Assembly: GCA_037903475.1 (NCBI GenBank)
Contig: JBAJFG010000002.1
Coordinates: 2,976,001 to 3,040,000, forward strand
Direction of reading: 5' to 3'
DNA: 64,000 nt
Origin: Ancylostoma caninum
Lineage: Eukaryota > Nematoda > Chromadorea > Rhabditida > Ancylostomatidae
In this document: one piece after another, positions 11,374 through 23,000 of the stretch
Position numbering within the stretch: the first letter of the stretch is position 1
Layout: each line of letters begins with the position of its first letter
Notes under the pieces: generated by a model
The model's input: the letters and a program-made list of their open reading frames with translations, nothing else
What the model was told of the DNA's origin: nothing
Databases searched by the model: none
Program-made: the position numbers and the translations under genes

Positions 11374-11640
11374 GAAAATGTGGTGACTTTGTAAGGCGGA
11401 AGGGTGGCGCCTGTGATTTCGGGAGGATGGGTGGCTCCCTTGCTGTGTTGTGAACACAAGAATACTTTTCTCAGCTTTATTATCGCTCGACCTGCACTCG
11501 GTGGTGCAGTGGTAGAATATGATACAACAATGGGCGTGGTTATGTACAGCAACTGGGCGCGGCCCATAAACATATCTGTGAGGTCAGGAATGATGGCCCT
11601 TGTCTGGCCAAATAAGTATTAGATATGTACAGTAAACAAT
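11374..11640 (-). repeat. BEL-1 5' LTR (outer border approximate)
   Basis: The LTR must end at 11374, next to the primer-binding site. Going outward on the minus strand there is an AATAAA-type signal near 11470-11475 and a TGT at about 11638 that could be the LTR start. The second LTR is outside the window, so the start is not proven; the other BEL LTRs here are 394 and 442 bp, so the true border could lie further right. Confidence 0.5.
11494..11519 (+). repeat. tRNA-Gly 5'-half-like sequence inside the BEL-1 LTR
   Basis: The plus strand (antisense to BEL-1) reads GCACTCGGTGGTGCAGTGGT and continues AGAAT. It matches the first 24 nt of tRNA-Gly(GCC) with one inserted base and one substitution, including the A box (TGGTGCAGTGG). 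No B box follows at the expected distance, so it is not a tRNA gene. It is notable because the same tRNA species matches the primer-binding site 120 bp away. Confidence 0.5.
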
Positions 11641-12420
11641 GTTAAAAGCTCGTGCCGCTTTTACCGGCACACACTTCGACCGAACAGATTTCCTTCACGT
11701 GGACCTGGGAATTGCTCCAGAGGAATCGTATGGTCTAGACCGACATCATATTCCGCAGTGTTGTCATCCAAATGAGGTAATTCCGCCAAAAAATTCAGTC
11801 GTCGAGGTCTCGTCCTCATGTCATCTTGCTCCATGGAAACGTCGACCGCCAACAATGTCATCGTCGTCAAACTGCCCCCTCCCCCCACCCAACAGTTCAA
11901 GTGATGTAACTTAGCTTTTGTATTCTACAAGGTCTATCCGCCCAAACATTGGGAACGTTTTGGTCCATAGTGAACACAAGAAGGAAATGATGTTTTTTTT
12001 CTCGATTTGGCCTTCTTATTCTTGATCCTAAATCCTAAGAAAGTCAGTAGTTCTGTAAAACCACATGAAGATGTCATCGTAGAGAAAAAAATTGCTTTCA
12101 GATGGTATATAAGACGTTGCGGAAAATAGCAATGAAACGGGAAAACGCGACTGAAAAAAAGCGATAGGAATCATGTTACAGTACACAATACACAGATACA
12201 CAGATTTTGACGTAAATCATCTCGCGATCGATCTAAATGTGCATTTTGCAAATACATTGCAGAGCTTTTTTGTTCCAGTAGTATGTAGTGATTTTATTAT
12301 TCTTTGCCAGCACCTCTTATTTTCGAGAATCACCAACAGTAATTAACAACATTACCATGGCAACAACAGCGATCACAAGTAGGCGGCGCGACTCTGAAGA
12401 CTGTCGCAGTCTGCTTTAGC
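11641..12420. other. Intergenic, nothing recognised
   Basis: Between the BEL-1 LTR and the plus-strand host gene there are only short open stretches without family features, a C-rich run near 11876 and AT-rich sequence. The last part (TCTGCTTTAG at 12410-12419) could be a trans-splice acceptor for the gene starting at 12421. Confidence 0.5.
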
Positions 12421-15400
12421 ATGCCGCGGAAAATGTCGCCAGGTAAGCTGTTGATTCCTCTAACTGTCAATTAGTCACCAAGCACTTCTCAGTGCAAGTG
12501 TAGAGCTCCGAGATAGGAACTGAGTCATCGACGGAGTCCCTTTACTCCCTTACCTTTTTCCTCAGTTACTAAACCAGAAAACTAAGAACTTGTTTGTAAT
12601 CACGGGTCATACTGCTCATTTCCAGCAGCGAAAGACGAGAGAGTCACGAAGGAAACAAATGCTAGGATTGGCGAAAGCAGTGCAAACCTGGACCAAACAT
12701 TTGAGGAATGGAATGGGAAAGCCGCAGAGAAGACCGTGAAGAAGGAAAACAAAGCAGGCGAGGAGAAAACCGCTAGAGAAATCCGAAGAGGAAGTGCAGA
12801 CAGAGGAAAAGGAAATCAGACAAAGAAGGTCGCGAAAGATGCTGCCGGAACCAGCGACGAAAAGAAGGCAAGACAAGAGAATAGAGCCGAAGACAAAATC
12901 AATGTCAAAGAGACAAGAGGAGCAGAAGCAAAAGTGAGAAGACAGAACTCTACTACAAACGATGAGAAGTCACCGAAGAAGGAAGCTGGTGTTCAAAGTA
13001 AGTTCACTCCTCTCAAAATCTGGTCCCTGAACTTGGCGAGTATTAGAATCTCGAATATTTCAAGAAGTTCATTGAAGCCTTTTGGAATTTCCTTTTCCAC
13101 CATGATTCCGGTTTTTAAGGCAAAGGCAAAGCAAAGGACGGAGGTCAGGCTAAGCACGAAAGAAGTCCTGCCGATTCCCCGAACCTCGAAGCTCATGCCG
13201 AAGCCATTCGTGAAAGAAGAAGTTGGTCTTGTTCACCAGCTAAATAACGTCTTGAACAAGCTTTCCTCAGTTATTCCCACTAATGAGAGCAACTTTCTCA
13301 CCAGCAGTCTCATGCAGTTGTTTGCCGCCATAGCATGTAATTTCAACCGCAATAATAAGGTGCCGCTTGTGACCAGAGATCTTTTCAGTGTCGTTGCCGA
13401 GAACAATCGTTACCGACCCCGCTGCAGATGTGGAAATTGTGATTGGTGACGGTGAGTTTATGTGGATAATTCACTAACTGCCAGTCATCCGGTAGCTCGG
13501 ACTACCGCGCTTTTCTTATATAACTGCAAGCATGGGTGCATTTCGGACAATCTGTCCTCTCCCCGCTCTCATCCACATCTTACTCAACTTTTCTGACAAA
13601 TAGTTGCTTGATGTCAAAAGTGATTGTCATACTGGTTGAAATTTAGGTTTGAAACTCGAAATATTAGGTGTGAAAACTGTCTTCGTTCACGCCTCGATAA
13701 TTTTCATACGTGGACTGCTTTCAAGGCCACTGTATTGATGCTACTAAAAAACATTCCACGAAAGCCTGAGCAGCAATTGATAGGAGGATGGCAGCAATTG
13801 GGAGCATTGCTGCAAGGGTTTTTACTCGAACCATTACGCCGATCGGGCTGCGTTCGCGCTGCACGATCATCAGAGAAGAGATAGTAAGTGCCGCGGATAT
13901 CCTGGTTCTATCCTCGCGCTTGAGTTTATGAAGCATCAATATCGGCTGTGCAAGAAAATTGTCATCCTCGCGACCATGTGGTAAAAAAAACCGCTGTGGG
14001 TACGGTTCCGGCACGCCTGCAGCGCAACTTGAGAAAAATCGATAAAATCGATAAAATCAATAGATCGATAACCACGCGGTGCAAAGTGGCCTTCAGATTC
14101 GTCATCACCGTGGTCGATTACCCCAGAACGCCCATTTCGATTTGGATTGGAGTAAACTAAGGAAAATCGATAAAATCGATAGGTAAATCGATATCCGGAT
14201 CGGTACTATTCCGTGAACAGCGTCCTAGGCCTTCTCTCCCATTCGGATGGTTTCTCATGTTTCCAAGGCCTCCTTTTCACCACCTTGCTTACAGATGCAC
14301 TTCTATCGTTTGAATTTGGCGTCCACGCGCGCCGTCCAGATTATTGAAAGAAGTGTCATAAGCGTTTCTATGTTTTATATACAGATATCAGTCCATTACT
14401 CTCCGAATTAATTTCCGAGGTGTGGGGGCAGGAAAAGTGCTGGTACGTTAAACGTGTTTCAATTCTACTCCTTCACAGCACAGTGCCATCGAATGACTAT
14501 GCACAGCTGCACATTTACCTAGTTTTCTTCACTTGTTTTTCCCGTTTTTTCACACTGCTGCCACACTTCACGTGAAGCCCCTGCATCACCGCCGCGAGCG
14601 ACATCGATTCCGACATCTATGATTTTTGAGCGGAGCTGCATTGCGAGCCAGCGATAGTCAGTACACATCAAGAGCGATGTACGGTGGACGGCAATGACGG
14701 TGGCCCATTCGCGGCCTCGAGAAGGACGCAACGCCGACCGCGCAGCGCGCACCGGAATTGGTGTCGTCGCCGCCGGAATGCTATTTCTAGGGTCTTTTCT
14801 TCCCGTTTTCCTCGAAAATCTTTAGAGTCGGGTAGAAAAGCTGCTAGAAATTGTATAACAGCAGCAGAATACACAGGTTACGGCGCGCGCGGCGGGTAAA
14901 CCCTAGATCAAAGTATTGTTTGTGGAACAATAGTTTGAATAAGATTCACTACTAAAAGATGTCCATTACCATTAGATGCTCAAAAACAACGTCTCATCTC
15001 ATCGTCAGAATCAATTTCGAGACTTTCGCACCTAAAGGAACTCAAGACAATCCTTTCCACATCAATATATGGTACACACTTCTTACATAATTATCGGAGA
15101 ATCCCCTCCGTTAAACCCCTTCTATCTGGAAGGTTCTGGGCGCCCGTTTGCAACAAGTACCGCATGGAGTTGCACTCGCAACAAGATAGGGGTCAGCAAT
15201 CGATCTCACAGTCGGCACGGCATGCCACAGCACTCCATGTGGTAGTTGTCGCAGCTGCACCTCCAACTCTCCGGAAAGAAGGGATTCAAAAAGGGTTTCC
15301 GGCCCATTTCTAAGGAAATATGTAATTGATTGTGATAATCGTCGCCTGCAAATTTTAATGATGTCGACATCCTATAATCGATCCTGGTGTAAGACATAGC

Positions 15401-15663
15401 CTTCAGACATGATGAATGATGTGAATATTTTCTGAGGGATTGTGCTTCAGAATGATTGAAATTTGAACACTTCCATCGACGTTCACAGTATGTCTGATGA
15501 TATCCGTATGCATGCTACACAGATGTCTGCAATTTCAGATGGAAAGCCCGTGTTTCATCCGACGATCACCCCGAAAGCCGAAGAGATCCTCCAAGAACTC
15601 ACTGACATTATCCTGGCCGATGAGAAAAAGGAAGAGCGCGCTCCCAAGTTCATCCACGCATGA
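12421..15663 (+). CDS. Small lysine/glutamate-rich protein, four-exon model, unknown function
   Basis: The model joins 12421-12442, 12626-12997, 13389-13451 and 15539-15663: 582 nt, 193 residues. Phases agree at each junction: after GCCAG|GTAAGC, between AAA|GTAAGT and CTTTTCAG, and between GACG|GTGAGT and AATTTCAG. Residues 8-131 are highly charged and disordered-looking. The C-terminus (residues 132-193) is more ordered and ends in an acidic/basic amphipathic stretch. The start is the ATG one base after TTTAG, a likely trans-splice acceptor. The third intron is about 2.1 kb, and an acceptor at 15488 would give an alternative last exon. An unspliced frame continues to 13449 but has poor protein character. 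AATAAA follows at 15759. No family was recognised; a nuclear or cytoskeletal basic protein is possible but unproven. Confidence 0.55.
14031..14200. repeat. ATCGATAAA-rich stretch in an intron
   Basis: Repeated AAATCGATAAAATCGATAAA and ATCGAT words occur at 14035-14070 and 14160-14195, about 100 bp apart. They lie in the third intron of the plus-strand gene. No known element was recognised. Confidence 0.5.
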
Positions 15664-15758
15664 ATCAGCGTACTGGAATGAATTAACATTCGGCTCGAAT
15701 GAAACAAACAACTCAGATTCAGAACCTTTGTCACTGTACATTTTTGCATGAGCACAAC

Positions 15759-15771
15759 AATAAAATTTATT
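15759..15771. terminator. Palindromic poly(A) signal shared by two convergent genes
   Basis: AATAAAATTTATT carries AATAAA on the plus strand (15759-15764) and on the minus strand (15771-15766). It lies 96 nt after the stop of the plus-strand gene and 163 nt after the stop of the minus-strand gene, so one short palindrome can serve both. Confidence 0.65.
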
Positions 15772-15933
15772 GGTTGGATAAAACCCGTCTCAATTCTTTG
15801 GACAACAAAAAAGTGAATGCACATTGGAGATCACAGTAGGAGCAAATGAGGAACGGCACAGTAGAATTCTAAGGGCTACGGCGGCAACAATCATGTTTTG
15901 AGCCATGTTTGGCCAGGTACCATCAGTATTCGT

Positions 15934-17493
15934 TCAATTAGACGATGTAGTTGAGGGCCCTTCAGTGACAAGGCGGGGTATCGCTCTTTTGCGTCGTGGG
16001 AGTGATTTGTTGAGCATGGGATCAGCTGGGAAAACCGCGTAGCCCTTGCGTGCTCTGAAACGAAGCATCACAGACTGAAGTAGTGTAAGAGTTCGCTGAA
16101 AGGTTCAATGTGGGAGAAACCATATACATATAAGAGTGCATTTCTATGTACTTTTGCAAATTCCTATGAAAACGGGGTTCACCTGGAGTCAGACGACATT
16201 CGCGGTGGTGACGACTTGGGCAGCGAAGGCACGCGTGCCAGAGCAAGCGACTTCTGTAGAGGACGAAGGCTTGACTCTCCAAGAAGAGTGGGAATCTGGG
16301 AGCTGGGCAGCCGCGGCTTGGCCGCTATGCGTGGAGGCAGTATAGATGGCTTTGGGAGGTGCGTAACTCGCGCCGAACGAGACTCGAATCCTGCAAAGGT
16401 TCAACGCTTTAGATGGGTCACCCTTTTCACGAAATGTTACATGCATACCGTTGACAATGTTCCGCACACTGCTCATCCTCTCAGCGTTTTGAGTTTCGTC
16501 CCTCCCTCGCTCTTGTGCCTCTTCGTCGTCCTCCCTACTCGAGTCATCAGAGTCCGAACGCGATTCTCGTCCGCTATCGACGGACTTGTCGCTTTTAGGT
16601 GACTCTTGTTGCACCACCTGCTGCTCGGATCGCTCAGGCTCGTGCTCTTGCACGATAGAATTTCTATTCTTAAGTTTATGGAAATCAGATCTATATATTG
16701 CATTCATAAAATCACGCCAGCCTTACCTCCTCGTGGTCCTCTGGTATAGTAATGAGCATGGGCACGAAACGGCGCATCCTGATCCTCTCACGGGCAACCT
16801 CGATCACTCTTCGGAGATCCGCGAGAAACTGCTCGGCTACTGGAGGAGGGTTCATCATCATCGCTTCGTCTAGGTACTCTGAATGGTGTTCATTGTCAAT
16901 ACTGTGCTCCCCGATGCTAGAATAGCTCCAAGCTATAGCTCTAACGCAGCACCTGCGCTGAAGTAGAGCCGCCGTTTCGGGACACGCTCCAATGATGTCT
17001 TGAACTCACATGGTCCCATTTCAGTTGCCGCGGCCTGTGCTACTGCCATCTGAACGATTTTTGCTATGATATTTGTAAACAGCGTTGCCTAACAACGCCT
17101 TTACCTTCTGGGCTTCCTGCTGCTGCTGCAAATGATAGAGGAATTGCATCTGGATGTCGGAAATCAGCTGCCGCTTCTTTATGCGCCAACATAGGTGCCA
17201 GACGACGAAGGAGCCGGCGAGAGTGAGGGCCAGGAGAAAAGCGAGCACCAGGATAAACAACAGTTCTGCTCTTGTATTCGACGACGGCAATAGGTAGGGA
17301 TTTGCTCCTGGAAAAGCGTAATCACCCGCTAGGCAACAGGTCAACAACCTTCGTAACAGTCGTTGAACAAACCGGATACTCCTGTAACTCGGAAAGAGAG
17401 ACAGTGTTCGTCTGGAGCAAATCCGGTGCATGATAGCTTCAGCTGTACAACTGCTCCTGTCAAAATGGCAACGTCTGATTCACTGCCTCGGAA
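15934..17493 (-). CDS. C-terminal seven exons of a single-pass membrane protein, unknown family
   Basis: Minus-strand exons in order: 17493-17349, 17307-17105, 17049-17010, 16932-16727, 16668-16449, 16390-16183, 16054-15934 (1143 nt, 380 residues plus stop). Most introns are 41-58 nt, as usual in nematodes, and every phase matches. The first exon has paired cysteines (SCTGF...EHC...NDC) and looks extracellular. Exon 2 has a hydrophobic segment of about 26 residues (ELLFILVLAFLLALTLAGSF), then a basic stop-transfer and a Gln-rich helix. The tail is acidic and serine-rich, then proline-rich, and ends TTSSN. The N-terminus is not in this block; 17760-17640 may hold another exon but the phase was not solved. 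The likely N-terminal part is 20048-26735. Coding evidence is strong; function is unknown. Confidence 0.7.
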
Positions 17494-18828
17494 CTGAAAC
17501 GGAAGAACTTGTAGTGCAGGAGGCCAACCAACGTATAAATCCACTCATTTTTGCATTCAGTAACCAAACAATCAGCGCAGTGAAGACATTTTTGCGCTAG
17601 ACGGTACACATGCAGGTAACGAGGCACACAACCTTTGTTTTAAGAGCTGTGATGGAAGAACTCGTGTAAAGGAGTCGAAATCCCCAAGATTCCATATCAG
17701 ATCGAGGTTCAAGGACAATCGCCCACAATCACGAAAGAGCAGTACCATAAAAATTGTCATTAATGATAATTGTGATGGATAGAAAGGGGCGCACCCTACT
17801 TTTGCTGAACAACTTTATGCACTTTAAATAAGGAGCATTATTGGAATCGTGTTCGCACATTGAGTAACCCATTAGAATTGATTAGCGCAATACAAAAGCA
17901 AATTAAGGTCACAGTAAATCTGACCACTGGAAGTGCTGGAAGAAATCTTTCTTGCACTTATGTCAACTACGTACATATATCACTTCAGATAAAAGTGTTA
18001 CCGGAGAAACTCTGGAGATATCTGTCATTTGCAGAACATGTTTAGATTGCGCACATGTTGCAAAAGTTCTACATGTGAAGTTTACATCATCCTAGAAAAT
18101 CAGATGGAGATGTTTGAATTTGAAGGAACATCTGGGAACAGTGCAGAAATTAGATAAGTCATTTCCTGCAGAGGGCCAAATGAGTTTTTGCGCGTCACCA
18201 TATTGTTTAAGTTCTTGCACAATTTATAAGGCACCAACACAGTAAAAAATCATTTATCGGAGCGAAATTGAAATTACTTATGATGAGAGTGTTAACGTAC
18301 CCAAAACTATGTACATACTACCCGTCAGTATGTTTATCCATACGTGACTTGTCTGTACCGAGGTGCTACCTACGAGGAATAATACCCATGGGTATGAGAT
18401 TACCCACCCATCCGACGATACATCAGGGTCTAGGTATTGGATAAGTAGTAGATTACTCCCGTAAAAGCTCAGTGTCACGTAGTCACGTACATACCGTGGT
18501 AAATGCTGAGAGCATCACTTTATTAATATGGAAATGCATAACTTTTGTTTCAAATGTGGTGACGAGGACCGTGGAATTCGCGAATAACTACGAAGGTGCA
18601 GACATGAATCAATCTATCTATCTATGACAATCTAGCGCATGAAGTGATGAGTGACGCGGGCACGGAAAAAGTGGGCAGAAAATCTAATGATTGTAAAGAT
18701 TATAAAGAGTCACTGTGCCAAAACCTAAGACGCACCCCCCCCCCCCCAGAACAAGGACTGATTAGCATCTTCCCAACAATCAAGTGTCATACTAAGTTCT
18801 TGTTCTTTCATTCAAAGACACGACTTAA

Positions 18829-19250
18829 AGGCAGCACTCACGGAAATTTTCACTTCTGAAATGAGTCGCTTACCAAGAAGCCGGCAGCCGGACAATCGCA
18901 ACAGTAAGTTGAACACCTTGAATGGCCGCCTACCTGCGAAGATACTGCCGTGGACACATCTGCCGCTATGGACATTAGGGTTCCGTCGCGGCAACTAACG
19001 CCTTTGACAGGGTGTGTGCATGTGGTTCAGCGAGGGCGTGTCTATGAAATTCGTACCATTTGCAGAGTTCCGTGCCGGGACCCATCACGGAACACTCGTC
19101 CGCGCAGTGGACACACATGAAATACCGCCATCTTTTTCTGTGTTTTTCGCGTGTTTCACGCTATGTCATCGTTGTCAATGAGTTCATCATGCCTAAAAAC
19201 CCCGATATACCGCGAAATCTCCAACGCGGAAATTTCCGTGAGTGCTGCCT
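18829..19250. mobile_element. TTAA-flanked MITE (piggyBac-like)
   Basis: A 422-bp element is bounded by TTAA at 18825-18828 and 19251-19254. It has 21-bp perfect terminal inverted repeats beginning AGGCAGCACTCACGGAAATT. There is no transposase. TTAA duplication is characteristic of the piggyBac superfamily, so this is a non-autonomous member or relative. If the two minus-strand blocks are one gene, it sits in an intron. Confidence 0.8.
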
Positions 19251-20047
19251 TTAAATTCTTGTTAGGGAAGTTACCGTTATTACGACAATGCTTAGTCTGA
19301 ACATCACGATATTCTTTGGGTACCGCTAAGAGGACCGTGCAAGACAACCTTTTACGGAAGTGAAGTTCATTCCTACTTTAAACAAAATGCCGCCCACCTT
19401 TTCTCCACGTCACGTAAACTTTGCAATTTTTCATCCGTATGAACCAAATTCCATGCATTACTTTCTTTTTATCTTTTTGATTCCCTATCTCTTCGGTCCA
19501 ATCTTATATCAGAGATTTTACGCACTGGAAATGATCTTACAGAGAGTTATCCCTTATCACAAACATTACGATAATATACCATATTTGAAACATTCTTCTT
19601 TCTGTATTTGGTGTAAAGGTGAGAAGAGGTCGGTTGGAATGATGAATGGAGTATGAAGATAGCGAGAACGAATGTTCATGATGTCCTTGAAATCTGTTTC
19701 AGAACAACTCATTTCAGGCCTCTCGCTTAGTTCCTCATCCACGATCACCCTCTCTCTGGAAGAAAGGTGCAACGCAATGGCTTTTCAAGTCTTTCGCCAG
19801 AAACAAAATGATGCCAAATGAGCTTACGAGAGCAGAGCAAAAAGAAAAACTTTTCTAGTCCTTGAAAGTACCGCTGTTGAACCTAAGTTATATGTTTGAA
19901 CCTAAGTTATATTTTCTGGTGAGAACTACGATGACAGACTAAGCCAGAAGCCAAATTTGTAAGGAGCAACTCATCATATCCTTCCTCTTCGTCACCGGCA
20001 ATGGAAATCACTGAATATAGCACTGAATATTATTGTGAAAAGCTTAC

Positions 20048-23000
20048 CATAACCGCTGGACGTCCGCGGGCGGTCGAGATGTCGAAGAGGGTCCGTCTAG
20101 TGGTCGCCCTCCACCTGTGATCCATGTTGTCGAAAAACACCGCACTCACTGCACAGTCGACACTACCAAGGGTAGATACGGCAATACCAGCGTCTGAAAT
20201 CGAAAGGAAATTTTCCATCTCACACCCACTCATTTGAAGAGTAACAGTCAGTTAATGCGACTGTCAAAGTCAATAATCCGGGTTCCAATTTGGAGCACCC
20301 ATTTCCTTCTCATGTTATCAGTGAAATTTTCACCGTCGGATCTCCAATTTCCCTATGTATTCTTCAGGAGAGCGGCTTCCAGAGACCATGGAACAAAACG
20401 TGAATAAATGAGGAGTCCAAATGGCCGAACAGGAATATTTCATGCTCTTTTTGCAGGCGACATTGTCTATATGGAATTGAATGATGAATACTTCAGCGGC
20501 CGCAATAAGTAGAAAAAGTCAAAAATTCAAACCCTTCTGTTCACGTATTATGTGAAGGCATGAAAAGCGCAGTGCTTGAAGAAAGCCTAAAGACTGGTGA
20601 ACCAAGGCGAGAAGCCGCACGTATTCTAAAAATTGTTTGTGTAGACCGAGTTCGAAATCAACTAAAAGGTTATGGACACCAGGCAAACTTGTTGAATTGT
20701 CTGTTCAAGTCCGTATCCGGAAAAGTGGCTAACCCTTCTCTTCCCAGACTGGAGCAAAGGAAATCATCTGAAGCGACCACCTTTTGGTTATGCATTTGTT
20801 GATTGCCTTGCTATTATTTTTCTATGCCACACCCCGAAGTGGCGCCTGACGTAGATTTAATCATGGTAGCCTTGAGATAACACGCACCGCTCGCACGTGA
20901 TTCTAAGCGATTGCTTGTGACCACCCCTGAACGAGACTGGGAGCCCGACCACGCCTCTGCGACGGGTTCCGCTCGAAAAAATCGCGGAGAAGAACATTCT
21001 GGAAGTTCCAGAAAATCGATTTCTCACCTTCCCAACAAATCGGAACTTTCGGATGCAGAACGCCGTTCTTGGCGGGTAGCGAAACGACAGGGATTAGACG
21101 CTCCGTCGCGATCGACGAGTTGAACACCAGGTTGTGACGACATTCATCTGCAAAGAAATTTTTCTTTTGAGATAAGATGATGATACTCTGGTACTAAAAA
21201 TTCTGGTCCTTTGAGTGTAAATCTTAGGGTATTGCCCTATTTTCCATATGTTTTCAAATTAAGGCCAACGAAACCTCCAAGAAACGCCAATCCCGTCACG
21301 TTCCATGGTCGCTACAGGCGACACAGATATCCGTGACGCTGATTTTCTTGAATAAACCGTCACCTAACGTCTACTGCTGATTTACGCAAATATTCTCAAG
21401 TGAAGCAATTTGTCCACGAGGATCTAAATCAGGAAATTATGAAGGACTTAGCTTTCGCTCACTTGGCACTTCCTTGCATCAGGAAACTACTGAATTTGAA
21501 GCGTAAGTTGCTATACTTCATAAGCGACTATTTCCCCACTCCGGTTTATAGGTCGATAGTGGAAACTCCTTGGTTATAAATAAGCATGAAGAATGTTCCC
21601 ACTCTTGCATCCGGTTACCTCAGATATTCATTTCCGGAGTCTTGTGAATGAAAAAGGGGCACACAAGTGTTTTTTGCAGATATGTCTCCATTCTCATTAT
21701 GAACAAGGAAATTGCAGCGAATTCGAGGAAGAAAAAATCTCAGCTTTTAGTCGGCCGCTGCGAGAAAAATTTAGTTTCGCGAGGTTTGCGAGAAAATAAA
21801 TAACAAACATTATAGAGAATTAGCCATTAGCTGGTGTGGTCCGCTGGGCACCTTTCGTTATAAATTACCATTGGAAATCCTCCATTATCCGTCTTATGCA
21901 CATCCCCCATCAATTTCTGCTGTCGTTCTCGCATCCTCGGTTAATTTTGATTCATTTCGACGTGGCGAAGTCCAAGGATGCCTTGAGACCTAGTTCATAT
22001 TCAATGTTGATAAGGTCATATCAAACTTGTATGGTCTGTTAGCTCACAGAAGGCGCCTAATCCGACTTTGTCTGCAATTACAACTTTGCCCGCAGAATGC
22101 GTCTGGAAGGATATTTTAGCGAATGGCAGTAGGGAAACATAGAATAGAAGGAATCACACCACAAGCATATCGGAAAAGTGCAAAAATTAGACCAATTTGT
22201 CGAAAACGTGATAAGGTCGTAACGGCGGATAAAGTCGGATCTGGCGCCCTCTGTGAGTTAATAGACTGTACCTCATCCCTTTTGGCTGGACTTTCTTCAA
22301 CAGATTCCCGAAATCAAGTGGTTGAACGGAGATCGTATGCAGTAATGCCTAGCTTGCTCTTGCCACAATGTGATCCAAAAGTAAGCTTGGGAAAATTTTC
22401 TGCAGGGAGACGTTTGTCCGGATAGATCGCCTTCGGCTTCATCCCTCCAAACTCCGACGAATGGGAGTTCACCGAAACATTAGCCGTTAATGAAAGAACT
22501 AACAACTTTTTTATAGCTCTACCATACTAGCCAACTAGAACTAAAGTTTATTCGCTGTTTTTGCTGCAAAAATATGTACTTGCAAGGGAATTCGCTTTTG
22601 CGCATCGGAGGCGGCTAGTTACTAACCAGTGACATTGTGTGCTCGAGGTCCTAAGCACAACACAGTTCTTGCTAGAATCTTCTTCTCTCTTTTTTTTATC
22701 CCACGTTTTCCAGGACGACCGCCGCAAAGTATACACAGTGTGGATTCGAGTATCACACAAAGTTCAAATCTGTAGAGCATATCTTTTCATTTTGCTCGAA
22801 GTTTATTAAGTCATTTAATTCAGTATCAAAGCTAGCATATCTATCAGGAGTAGTCATATTTATTGAGCATGCTAGCATAGCTAATTAGGAGCGCAATGGA
22901 GAGCACTATAGCCCTGGAGAAAAGTTGTGTGAAAAAGTTTTCCTCTTCTTCGAGTATTCGAAAGTACAAATCCGTTCCCTAGCTGTATGAATTATTTGTT

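Larger units (their letters stand above)
1..11640 (-). mobile_element. BEL-1: BEL/Pao LTR retroelement with envelope-like domain, split by a LINE
   Basis: Minus-strand order is LTR (about 11640-11374), tRNA-Gly primer-binding site (11373-11360), and one long frame from 11153 encoding gag, protease, reverse transcriptase, RNase H, integrase and an envelope-like region. That frame is broken at 3886/443 by LINE-A copy 1. The 3' LTR is beyond the left edge, so element length and LTR divergence cannot be read. Apart from the LINE there is no stop or frameshift in about 7.3 kb, which suggests a young insertion. The outer LTR border is only approximate. Confidence 0.85.

Noticed and set aside
13721..14014. 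Minus-strand frame with a signal-peptide-like segment (MLPIAAILLSIAAQA)
   Set aside because: No second exon with a matching phase was found, and it lies in the third intron of the plus-strand gene; left unannotated.
19590..19780. Possible extra minus-strand exon after a CTTTCTTCCAG acceptor
   Set aside because: Open in only one phase, which does not match the phase 0 end of the exon at 20048; needs another unseen exon.
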